A stretch of 46,230 nucleotides of DNA from Monosiga brevicollis MX1 (Eukaryota; Opisthokonta; Choanoflagellata; Craspedida; Salpingoecidae): the NCBI RefSeq assembly GCF_000002865.3, contig NW_001865052.1:130445-176674 (forward strand), read 5' to 3'. Position numbers and translations under genes: made by a program. Below the pieces are notes generated by a model. That model saw nothing but the letters and a program-made list of their open reading frames with translations, was not told the origin of the DNA and searched no databases. Shown one piece after another: positions 11,781 through 23,400 of this stretch; positions within the stretch are counted from its first letter, which is position 1; each line of letters opens with the position of its first letter.

Positions 11781-14718
11781 ATGACCACTTCCGATCAAGT
11801 CGATGAAGCCTTTGAGTTTTTGGGTGCGTCACTCCTATAGCCTTCACCCCGACCACGGGGCCATGATCAGTTTCGCCCCACCCCTTTCTTTTCTTCAGCT
11901 GGCGTTGTTTCGCGTTCTTGTCCACCGTTGGGACTGGGTTCATGCCAGCCTTTTTAAGGTTTTAATGCCTGATCAACTCCTAAAACTCTTGTTCTGACCC
12001 ATGTAGGCGAGGAAGACAGCCTCACCTTTGCGCAGTTTGCGAACAAGTTTTTTCAGGTGGGTGGGCGTGACTTTCAGGTTCTGATGCTCCGCTGTCGGAG
12101 CCACGCTCGCCTTTCGCTTCCAACTCACGCATCCTGGTACACCTGTAGAACAAGAATAAAAAAAATCGAGAGCACCATCGCGGGGCCATCGATGGACCTC
12201 TCCTCCGTCAAGCATGGGGCGACGGCGACTCTGATCGGCTCTTGTCGTGCTGGATCACCATCCAACGCTTCATGGGCGACCTACCCCAGAAGCGCACAAA
12301 CCCGCTCACAAACCTGGAAATGGTTCAGGTATGCCGCTCCTCGACTAACCTTCTCCATACCTCTGTGGTGCGATGCGCATGCCCAAGCCCTGGCTCCCGC
12401 CTGACTCAGGCCCTGCCCATTGCGTGCTCTCTCCCCCGCTCTCCCTCGCTCTCGCTCTAGTTGGTGGCCAACACCGGCATCACCCGCCCCCACACCCGCG
12501 ATGAGATTGTCTGCCAACTGTTCAAACAGCTTTCCAACAACCCCAATCGCGTGAGCCACGCTCGTGGATGGATCCTGCTTGGCCTCATTTTCGGCTGCTT
12601 CGCCCCCTCCAAGCGCCTGCGCGGCGTAGTCGATGACTTTTTGACCAAGGGCCCACCCAAATATGCCCCCTTTGTCCGCGCCCGCCTGCAACGCACCGTC
12701 AACAAGGGGACCCGCACTAAACCACCGACTGCTCTCGAGGTGGAGATGGCCTTTTCGAAAGAGCCCATCCGCCTTCAGGTTGACTTTTTCGTTGACCGCG
12801 TCAATGTCGAGCTGGACTCACAAACGACCGCTCGGGAGTTGCTGGAACAAATTTACGCCCAATCCGCGCTTGCTCGCGAAGCCGGTTTCTCAATCTACGT
12901 CGCCGACACCGATGGTGACATGGTGCGCACACCCAATTCCGAGACTAGGGTGTATCAGTGTCATGCGACCCAACCCCCCCATGCCGCTCATGCGTTATAC
13001 TTTGTCGGACGACTCTCGCCCCTGTGTTTCTTGTTTTAGATGACCTCTTGCGGTGCTGGGGATACCTTTGTCCTTGACATCGTCTTTCAATACGAAACTC
13101 TTGCCTCAGCTCGATTCCAAGGCAGCTGGCAGCGCTTGGCCCAAGAACGGTGTGTGTCTAGCCATGTGTCTAGCCATGCTGCATCATGTTTGTGACCATC
13201 CAGAGGCTTAGCACCTCATGTCCTGACTCGTTCACGATGGCCCACAGCCCATTCCAATTGCTGCTGCGCAAGGAAATGTTTGCGCCCTGGTTTGAAGGTG
13301 GTGATAACGCAGACATCATCTTCGAGCAAATTGTTGATGGCCTCGAACGCGGTATGTGCCCACTTTTACGACCGGCCAGCCAATCGATCTGCCGCCGCCG
13401 ACATGCCTCAACTCATCCGTTTCCACATGTACGGTCGTGACGTTCAAGGCTTCTACACGGTGCAAAGTGAGGAAGACATGGCTTCAATGCTGGCGCGGCT
13501 CTACTACATTGAACGTGGATTTCGCCTCGAGCCCGCTCGCCTGGAGCGCATGATCAAGCGCCACGATTTTGCTGGGTAGGACCATCTCGTCGCCGTGCCT
13601 ATCGAGTGATGCATTGTCCACGTTCGTCTGATACCAACCAGCCTTTAATCTTCAGTCTCACTTGCTTTCTTGTCGTGCGCCCTCCCAGCATGGAGCGGCA
13701 TGACCTCAAGTACTGGATTGCCAAGACGACAGAACGCTTTGATTATTTTGGGTTTTATGACAATCCTTGCACTGAGTTGGACTGCAAGGTTGAGGTGATT
13801 CACTATGCCCGCACGCAATGGGCCCAGCAGTTTTCAAAGCAGTTCCAGGAGTGCGAGCTGCGAATGGGCGACCGTTTGCCGGAGGTTGTTACGCTGTATC
13901 TGAACCGTGAAGGTCTGATGGCCTTTAACTTTGCCAACCTCACGGCCGGGGCCAAGGGCGCGCACATGGAGAGCCTCATCAATGTGGGCTTTGAAAAGAT
14001 TTTGGAGATCAGCCCTGTCACGGTCGTGGAGGAGACCATCAATCCGGAAAATCGCTTTGATGTTGTCCAGCATCGCTTCAGCATCACCTACCTTGATCGT
14101 GGGGTTCGCCAGGTCTCCATCTCCAGCATTGATGGTGTCACCATCCATGCCGTCATTTCCAGCTATCTTCAGGTATGTTAAAGCTGCTCAAATGCAGGCG
14201 TGCGTGTGTGCGTTAGTGGAGCCGGGGTCCATGTCAAGGCCATACTTTTGCTCATGCGTGTCATTGACGACTGCCGTGCGCCTGATCAACAAACCAGGGC
14301 GTGATCAACCGTTCAAAGTATGCCATGGCCACCATGGCATACCGTGCACCATCAAGCAACTCTTCGTTCCTCAGGTTTGGTCTCCTCGCCCGCGTTGCGG
14401 TTCAGCTAGCGTGGCTTATATTCACGTGTGCCTTTGTCAGTCACCTCACCGGACATCTTGTATTCTGGGGTTTGCTCATCGACTGGATGAATTAGCTTTG
14501 AGGTTGGAGATCTCATTGTCATGTCCAAGCCCTGGCAACAAGCCGACTTGGACGGCTGGGCTACTGGGACGGACGATAGCACGCACAGGCGCGGCGACTT
14601 TCCCATCGCCAACGTGGTCCCTATTCCCGTCATTGGGCGTCCCACCAAGGAGCTTGTAGCTCAGTGGCGTGAACATTGGAAGACCATGGGTCCGGTGATC
14701 GACATTGATGCCATTTAA
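11781..14718 (+). CDS. Motorless MyTH4-FERM-SH3 protein
   Basis: This resembles the first half of a class VII/XV myosin tail but stands alone. Exon 1 (11781-11823) gives MTTSDQVDEAFEFL; exons 12007-12056, 12149-12328 and the exon from 12461 follow in matching phase. The MyTH4 domain runs from LLSCWITIQRFMGDLP through GWILLGLIFGCFAPSKRL to GPPKYAP. The FERM domain starts at about 12745 (PIRLQVDFFVD) and runs through exons from 13040, about 13230, about 13350 and about 13690, to about 14173. A C-terminal SH3 domain is split between exons ending near 14372 and starting near 14495 (YAMATMAYRAP...FEVGDLI, then DGWATG and GDFP). In this family MyTH4-FERM tails bind microtubules, actin regulators or cargo, and SH3 binds proline-rich partners. 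The start has only 14 codons before the first intron, and no motor domain is encoded upstream. Internal boundaries near 12922-13040 and 13160-13240 are uncertain. Confidence 0.85.
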
Positions 14719-15355
14719 TGGCCAATAACCAGATTCTTACGAAGAAGGGCTTGCGGTGCTGGCCATCACCCTTTTTCATTCTTCATGTGCTGTTTCTTGG
14801 TCATTAAGTGGCTCGAGTGTGATGGTTGGTGGTTTTGTCGGCTCGTCTTGGTCCGCATGTCCGCATAGCCACGCAGGCTTTGTTCCCATCTTTGGTTGCT
14901 TTCTTTTTTTCTTTCTTTTCTTGTTTGGTTTGTTTGGGTTCCTTTTTTTTTTCTTTTGATTTCTTTTGATTGAGCGAGAACCAGCTTTTTCTTCTCTTTG
15001 TTGTTGGGCATTGTCGCACCATTGGCGCGTTCCTAGGCGTTGCCCCATTCTGTCCTTCAAAGCAGCGGACTCCCCTCAGTTTTCTTTGATGCTTTCTTTT
15101 GTTGGTTCGAGGCATGCTGTGTTTGACTGGGCTACAGGTGCCTTTCTTTGTTCCTTAATTTCTTTTTGGCCGATTTCATTTTTGGTTGTGTTGCTGTCTC
15201 TTTTCTTGATCCATCCCTCGATGTGTGTAGTGAATATACTGATTGAATACGAATGTGTGCAGCTTCCGGGTAACTCTTGATTGATCATAATGCCTTGACT
15301 ACTATTCAAACAAAATGGAACAGAAACATACACTCTCAACGATATTTCAACGGGC
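14719..15355. other. T-rich intergenic region between converging genes
   Basis: The 3' ends of the MyTH4-FERM gene (+) and the 15356 gene (-) face each other. The plus strand is T-rich with runs near 14900-14960. The Lys-rich minus-strand frames here only mirror that composition. I see no gene. Confidence 0.5.
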
Positions 15356-17247
15356 TTATACGACAATGTGCACGGCCTCGAAGATCAAACGCCGGGCCAA
15401 GGCAGTTGCATAGGCGGGGATGTCAGGATCAGCCGCTAGGGACAGTCCTAGCCCTGGGATTGGGGCCAGGGAATCAAGCAAAGAAATGAGGGCCGTGGCA
15501 GAGAGGGCACTGGGCCCCGTTGGCATGGGAAGCTGTGGTTCGCAGAGCCAGCGCCAGGCTCGTGCGTCCGCTTCTTGACAAAAAGCCGGGACATTTTGCA
15601 GCTCCGAGGGAATGGCGATGAGGATGGAGGCAGATATTTCACCGGGTTCAGTTATGGGAGTCAAGACGGCAGTGAGCAAGAGGCTACGCCGCACGGTGAC
15701 GTCGGCGGCCGCCGCATCGCGCCGGGCGCGGGCAGAAGAGAGGAGCATGGTGCTGTTGCGGGTTACCGACATGCGGGTGGAGGGGCGGCGAGAGGAGCCA
15801 ATGGCCTTGGCGCGTAGATGCGCACTGGCCAGCCGCGCCACATCTCTGCGTTCTGTACCCCCGGAGCTGGAGAGGCTGCGGGGTCGGCTGAGATGGGGGC
15901 CAAGGAGACGGTTACCTCCGGCTGTGCCCGTGCTCGTGCCACTGTGGGTATTGCAGCAGCGCACGTGGAGCCAGAGGAGCCATAGAATGGCGCTATGACC
16001 TTGCAGCAGGCCGTGCTGTGCCCATTGAACGAGATACGCATGGGAAGCTTCCGTGGACCGTAAGAGGGCTTGTTGTACGACCCACACCACCTCGGCCTGA
16101 GTAGGACGATGGCGGAGGAGCGCCTCTGCAAAGATAGCCCAGGCGTCATCGGCGTCATGTTGGGTGTCGGCAAAACGCTCGGCGGTTTGGGGTGTGCGCA
16201 GGGTTCCGTTGAGGCCCGTGACTCCCAGAACGGCGGCATCGCGAAAAAATCCCTGGCTAAACAGGCGCTCGAAAGAGGTCACGAGGCGCAGCACGCGGGC
16301 AGCCCGTTCGCTGGCATCAGTCCAGCTGCCCACGACATCCTCCTCGTTACCTCCTTGCTCCAAGCGTACCAGGGCCTCAAGCTCGCGCTGAAGTTGGGCC
16401 ACATGGGCCTGTCGAGCAGCCGCCTCCTCCTTAACTTCTTCCAACAGGTGGCGAAGATCGTCAGCGGCGTGCTGTGGAACAAAGACGGACGTGTGCTCGG
16501 AAAGGCGGGGCAGGCGGCGTTTCTGGAAGAAGGTGTCGTCTTGTTTGTTAATGTTAAAGATGAGCGAGGGCCGTTGACGTGGGCCACGCCGTTGAGGGCC
16601 ACCGGGAACGTTTGGGACGGTGACGGTGTTGGATCCGAATAGGCGCCGGGCCGGGGCGGCTCCCTCATCCTCGTGCAGCAAAGCTGGATCGATGGCCATG
16701 TCGTGCTGGCGTTTGCGTAAAACACTGGCCTGGAGCCGCTCCAACTGACGGGCCAGTACATGCCGCCGCACCTGCTGCCAGCAGCGCTGCGCACGGAGCC
16801 GACAACGTCGGTGGCGAAGTTGGTCGAGCGCTGCAGCCAGGCGACCGCGGCGAGCGTCCAATTGGTGGCTCAGCTGGGCAAGGGCGTCAGTATCGGCCAC
16901 AGCAGCCTGTGCAAGCTGTGCTTGCGTGGTAAGGCTTTCCTGTTGGCGTCGAATGAGTGCAGGGTGGACATGATCGGCCCACAGCTGGTGTGCAAAGGGT
17001 TGCAAGTGAGCCGGCAGGTCGTCCAGCGCTCGCTGTGCGCGGTGATGAATGCCCTGCGTAGCCTCGTCCGAGGCCTTGAGGGCCGAGGTCGTCGCCGGCA
17101 AACAGCCCCCCTGGCCATTGCGGCCCTCCTCAACCCGCATACTGCCTCTCCCTCACCCCAGAAATACGCTCGGCAGCTGGACCTTCAGCTTCAAGTCGAC
17201 ACCATCCCAGCTGCACCAGACCAGATGAGCATCGCTCGGCAGGGTCG
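15356..17247 (-). CDS. Unrecognised helical/coiled-coil protein, at least 584 residues
   Basis: One long exon encodes a mostly alpha-helical protein rich in Arg, Ala, Leu and Gln. It has coiled-coil stretches near its start (QLSHQLDARRGRLAAALDQL) and middle (LRHLLEEVKEEAAARQAHVA), a basic linker around RRLPRLSEHTSVF and a Leu-rich C-terminal half. I recognise no family. Two starts are possible. An ATG at 17140 has an in-frame TGA five codons upstream. Alternatively, the long exon begins at 17110 after a CAG acceptor and is joined in phase to an upstream exon 17247-17157 (DPAERCSSGLVQLGWCRLEA) across a 46-base intron with a GTGAGG donor. The second model needs a first exon beyond the minisatellite at 17325-17935, which would then lie in an intron. 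A cytoskeletal coiled-coil role is possible but unsupported. Confidence 0.6.
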
Positions 17248-17324
17248 CTAAGGCAAGCCAACTAGAAAGTAAAATACTTTATCAATGCCCTTTTCGGATC
17301 AGTTGGATCAGGTTGCAGTGTAGT

Positions 17325-17935
17325 TGTAGTAGAAGTAGTAGAAGTAGTAGAAGTAGTAGAAGTAGTAGAAGTAGTAGAAGTAGTAGAAGTAGTAGAAGTA
17401 GTAGAAGTAGTAGAAGTAGTAGAAGTAGTAGAAGTAGTAGAAGTAGTAGAAGTAGTAGAAGTAGTAGAAGTAGTAGAAGTAGTAGAAGTAGTAGAAGTAG
17501 TAGAAGTAGTAGAAGTAGTAGAAGTAGTAGAAGTAGTAGAAGTAGTAGAAGTAGTAGAAGTAGTAGAAGTAGTAGAAGTAGTAGAAGTAGTAGGAAGTAG
17601 TAGAAGTAGTAGAAGTAGTACAAGTAGTAGAAGTAGTAGAAGTAGTAGAAATAGTAGAAATAGTAGAAGTAGTAGAAGTAGTAGAAGTAGTAGAAGTAGT
17701 AGAAGTAGTAGAAGTAGTAGAAGTAGTAGAAGTAGTAGAAGTAGTAGGAAGTAGTAGAAGTAGTAGAAGTAGTACAAGTAGTAGAAGTAGTAGAAGTAGT
17801 AGAAATAGTAGAAATAGTAGAAATAGTAGAAGTAGTAGAAGTAGTAGAAGTAGTAGAAGTGGTAGAAGTAGTAGAAGTGGTAGAAGTGGTAGAAGTGGTA
17901 GAAGTAGTAGAAGTAGTAGTTGTAGTAGAAGAGTA
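17325..17935. repeat. Period-9 minisatellite (gtagtagaa)n with a nested 154-base duplication
   Basis: About 600 bases are built from the 9-base unit gtagtagaa. Sparse variants mark individual units: an extra g (taggaa at 17591 and 17745), tacaag at 17619 and 17773, and clusters of aaatag just after each. Both marker pairs are 154 bases apart, so a block of 17 units plus one base has been duplicated in tandem. Toward the right end gtggta variants appear. All three minus-strand frames stay open and predict poly-Leu, Tyr-Tyr-Phe or Ser-Thr-Thr runs; these are not genes. Confidence 0.95.
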
Positions 17936-18250
17936 GAAGTAGTCGTCGTCGTCTCTCACTTTGGGAAAAAGTGTTTTACTTCCTCCATTTATCACTGCAA
18001 CCGCAACACCCAAAAGGTACAACAAAACAGCTTGTTCCCTTTGTTGGTTCTCTTTCCCGCCACTGGGTGACTTTGAAACGGCAGCCGGCCCTGTTTTCCA
18101 TTGATTCGATCCATTTTCACTGTCGTCTGGTTTGGTGGTGGATGGAATGTGATGGGAAGTGTGGGAGAGGGGCGTTTGCGCCAAAGGTGGGCCAAGTGAA
18201 TGCATCTCACTGTGTTGTGTGGTGTGCGATGGATGAACATAGCCAGCAGC
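17936..18250. other. Upstream region of the clathrin light chain gene
   Basis: A stretch of about 300 bases lies between the minisatellite and the clathrin light chain start. It is the likely promoter and 5' region. A minus-strand frame (MHSLGPPLAQ onward) could be a first exon of the 15356 gene, but no splice support is clear. Confidence 0.4.
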
Positions 18251-19293
18251 ATGGATGAGTTTGACCCGACCACTGAAGTCCCGGCTGAGGAGACCGCCGA
18301 TGCCACCTCCACCGAGCCCGAGCCCGAGGCCGCTGAGGTTGGATTTTATGGGCTTGAGAATCGGCTTGAGCGTGCATCACGAGCTGTGAAGAGACGCCGC
18401 TTGCTTTTGACGTTCTGTTTCTTTCTTTCTTTTTTTCTTTTTTTTTTCTCATTTGTTTTGTTATGTTTTATTGTGCAGGCGCCCGCCGACCTGACGCCAT
18501 CCGCCCCGGCATCAGCCACGGGCAGCACCAATGGGGCCTTCTTTGGCAACAGCGATGCTGAGCACGAGGCCATCCGGTACGTGGTTCGCACTTGATGATC
18601 GAGCATACAGTCACCTCCAAGATTCTCACACGCCCCGCCTCTGCTCTCCTCTCCCCAACAGCGAGTGGAAGGAGAAGCAAGCAACACAGTTGGCTGAGCG
18701 CGATAGCAAGGCCGCGGAAGCTGACAAGGTAGGGGTGCTGTGCCTCGTTTTATTGTAACACAATACCAGTCTTTGACTTGAGCGGTCTCCACTTCGGCAA
18801 CCGAGAAAGGGGCCAAGGGCAATGCGCACACACCAGGCTGTTGTGGTGCGGCCGCCTTGCTGCCTGCGCTTATGCCGCGTGTCACTGGGATGCAATCCTC
18901 GCTCTTTCCTTTCTCCCATGGTTGTAGGCGCTGAAGGAAAAGGGTGAAAAGGAGCTGGAGGAGTGGCGCAACAAGCAGCGCAAGGCTGTCGAGGATCGCC
19001 AGAAGCAGAACCAGGATGACGAGGCGGCCTACATTCAACAGCGCGACAATGCTGAGCCCGGTAGCGAGTGGGAGCGCGTTGCCTTTCATGTGGACTTTAA
19101 CACAAAGAACAACTTCAACCACAAAGACACCAGTCGCCTCCGCTCCATTCTTCTTCAGGTACGGCTCTTTTGCCGATCCGTCCCCACCGCCACTGCTGCT
19201 TGACTTTTCAAACGTCTCTCTCAATCTGAATTTCCTTCTGGGTGAACGTTGGGACAACAGCTGAAACAATATGGCATCAAGCAGCGTTCGTAA
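18251..19293 (+). CDS. CLTA/CLTB-like: Clathrin light chain
   Basis: Clathrin light chain binds the heavy-chain hub on coated vesicles and regulates lattice assembly. Five phase-matched exons (18251-18337, 18479-18576, 18662-18728, 18928-19158, 19261-19293) give 171 residues. The family signature is clear at the C-terminus: GSEWERVAFHVDFN, then DTSRLRSILLQLKQ. It is preceded by the heavy-chain-binding helix, with AIREWKEKQATQLAERD and LEEWRNKQRKAVEDRQKQNQ. The acidic N-terminus starts MDEFDPTTEV. The protein is shorter than animal light chains (roughly 210 to 250), and I do not see the conserved N-terminal block with FLAQQE and AGIEND that binds Hip1-type proteins. The first donor (GTTGGA at 18338) is weak, so exon 1 could differ at its end. 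The other donors and acceptors are clean. Confidence 0.9.
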
Positions 19294-20494
<1,201 letters not shown>

Positions 20495-23400
20495 TGTTCC
20501 AAAAGCTCCTCGCCAAAACGCTCAACACCTACCTCAGCCCCTACCTCGAGGGCATCGATGCCGAACAGGTTCCCACCTTGTCGCTCCAGTCCACTTTGTC
20601 GATCGCTTGTTGCACCCAGCCCAATCATGAGCGCATGCGAGCTCACACTCACCACCAACCAACCACTTCCCGATAGCTCAACGTCGGCATCTGGGGCGGT
20701 GACATCGAGCTCAAGGATCTGCGCCTCAAGGCTGGTGTCCTTGCTGAGCTCAACATCCCAGGCCGCGTCTATCATGGTCATGTGGGCTCCATCATCTTGA
20801 AAGTTCCCTGGAAAGATCTATTTCCATCACCCAAAAAGCCAGTGGTGGCCAAAGTTGACGATGTGCTTATTGTCCTCGGCCCAGAGCTAAATCAACCGTT
20901 TGGTTCGTTCTGAGCGTCTCCATCTCAATCTGGCAGGCTAGACCCTAAGTCTTGGCCCACTTGCGTTCAATAGCCAGTTTGTCATCGACTGTCTCATTTC
21001 CACTCGGCTGACCCCCTCTTGGATCTTGGTAGACCCCGAACACGAGGCCAAAGTACAGGAACAAGTCAAACAATCGCTGGTAGCCCAGTGGATGACACAG
21101 CGGCAGGCCCTGCTGGATGCTGCGAACAAAACCGATGCAAACGCTTCCTTTACCGAAAAGCTGGTGGCCTCAATCGTCAATAACCTCCAGGTTCGGCCAT
21201 TTCAAACGCTGCTAGTGGATTGTGGTGAATGTTCTCACCTCTGGCCTCACCGGCCCATGTCTCGCCATTCTCTCCCTACACCGCCTGGGTTTAGGTGCAA
21301 GTGAGCAACATCCACATCCGGTATGAGGACGATGTCTCACATCCCAATCACCCGCTTGCCATGGGTATCACCCTCAAACGATTGGCCGCTGAAACGACAA
21401 ACAAAAACTGGGAGCCAACGTTTGCCGGTACGTCGCCGCCTCGCGCCCTGGCCACATGGGCGACTAGCAAATTGCTCATACGTATTCCCTTGCAATTGTG
21501 CGATCATTCGCAGGTGGCATGCCCATCGAGGTCTTCAAGCTCGTAGAGCTCGAGGGCTTGAGTGTTTACGCCCAGCCCGTACGTCCCTTCCCCTCCTCCC
21601 TCGGCATGGTCTTGATGCTACGCCAAGCCCTGTCTTATGAGCTTACAAGACTGTATCCCTTCATGCCCAGGATGTCAGCCCCATCAAATCCTTACGGCGA
21701 GATGTTTGCTTAAACAAGATGCGCGATCTTATTCCTGGCCGCAATCAGTAGGTGTTCAATGCTCGAAGGCCAGAGAATCTGCCCTGCCTGCTCGTTTATT
21801 CTCTTTTCAAGCCTGGCATGTGACATCTTTGTGCTTTGTGGCATGGTTGCAGCCCGGTCGAGTTTGATTACATTCTACGGCCCTTGAGTTTGGAGATGAA
21901 GGTCATCCTGAACACAAAGGGTGAGGCTGCTAAGATTCCCCAAATCAACGCGAGCCTTGACCTGGGCAAGCTGCAGCTCGAGCTAAGCCGTGATCAATAC
22001 GAAGATCTGCTTCTGGTGTCCGATGCCATGTCGCGATACGCTCGCCAACAGCCATATCGGGCTCTCAGGCATGTCTGCATGTCAAAACGTGTTGAACCGC
22101 CTTGGCGCAGCAAAGACACTCATTTCCTGGTGACACTGTATTTTCCCCCCGCCGTCATTTTGTCCTATCCTCCTCTATAGGCCGGCCATGAGTACGCCAC
22201 GCACGCGATGGCAATACGCCATCCAGGCGGCTCGTAAGGATGCTCGCGATCGACAGAGGGTGTGGACTTGGGAGCACTTCCGCAAACGCCGAGATCAACG
22301 CAAGCAGTATTTGGAGGTGTATCGCCAGCTAGCCTCGGCGGCCAAGCCTTCCAAGGCGCTGCAAGCTGCAGTTGATGACGCCGAACGGGACCTCTCAGCG
22401 CAAGACATTATTCTCTATCGTGGCATTGTGCTGGAGGAGCTGGACGAGGTGCGCAAAGAAGCAGAGCGCATGAAGCAACAGGAGAAGGAGAAAAAGGACC
22501 ATGGTTCTTGGTTTGGCTGGTTGCGAGGTCATCACAACGAGCCACACGCCGAGGTGCGCCCGCTTCCTGGCCCCGTGTGCTTCTTCTGGAACATCATTGC
22601 ACACAGCTTGCTCACTGTCCTTGCCGAGGTGCGCAGAACAAGGCCGCTGAGGAGGGAGATGGTCTCACCAAAGAAGACATGCACAAACTCTACGGGGCCA
22701 TTGGATACACGTTTGTCGTTCGCCGGTTGCACCGCTCGCACTTGTCATGCCACAACTTCCATGTGTGTCTTATGCAGATGCCTGCCTTGTTGCTGAGGTA
22801 GAGAGGGCGAGAAAATGTCCGTCTTGTCGCCAGGATACGTTGCAACGGTCTTCACACTCAAGCTTGATATCTTTTCCTTCAAATTGCGCCAAGTAAGCCT
22901 GCTGTTGTAACCCTGCCTCCGATCTCGTCATATCCTGAGCCGAGTGTCGGACGTTTTTGCAGGGTCAACGCGCTCTGGCGACTGCGGGCAAGTCCGCTCC
23001 GGGCTCCCTGGATCTCATGAGCATCAAGCTCTACGCTCTGGATCTCAAATTTCAACAGCGCCCTGGCGCAGAGGCCATGAGCGTTGCTTTGGGCTTGCAA
23101 GAGTAAGTCTAGCTATAAACACAACTTGATGATGCCTCTCCGCCTGTCCTCTTGGTCGCAGGTATGAGAGCTCTAGCCATGCTTGACGCGGTTGGACTGC
23201 CTGGATCCTCGCTCCTTGCATGAACGCCCCGATAGCCTTTCCATAGTCGACGAGCTGCGCGCGGAAAAGGACTTTTGCGTCATCGTCAGGCAGGCCAAGG
23301 ACCAACGGGTGCTCGGAGGTGACAAGCAATTGCGTCGCCATAACCAGCGCGGGGGCTCGATGCCAGAACTTCTGAAGCTATTTTTCGAGACCAATCCACT

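Noticed and set aside
14766-15115. Lys-rich minus-strand frames
   Set aside because: They reflect T-rich 3' sequence between converging genes; no splice sites or motif.
15090-15130. Possible tRNA T-loop (ggttcgag)
   Set aside because: No matching stems or anticodon arm around it; other ggttcga occurrences fall inside coding sequence or lack stems too.
17325-17935. CRISPR-like array
   Set aside because: Units of 9 bases without spacers, in a eukaryotic context.
17282-18205. Minus-strand frames with Ser-Thr-Thr, Tyr-Phe or poly-Leu runs, and a plus-strand Arg-Ser-Ser frame
   Set aside because: All are produced by the period-9 minisatellite, which lacks stops in several frames.
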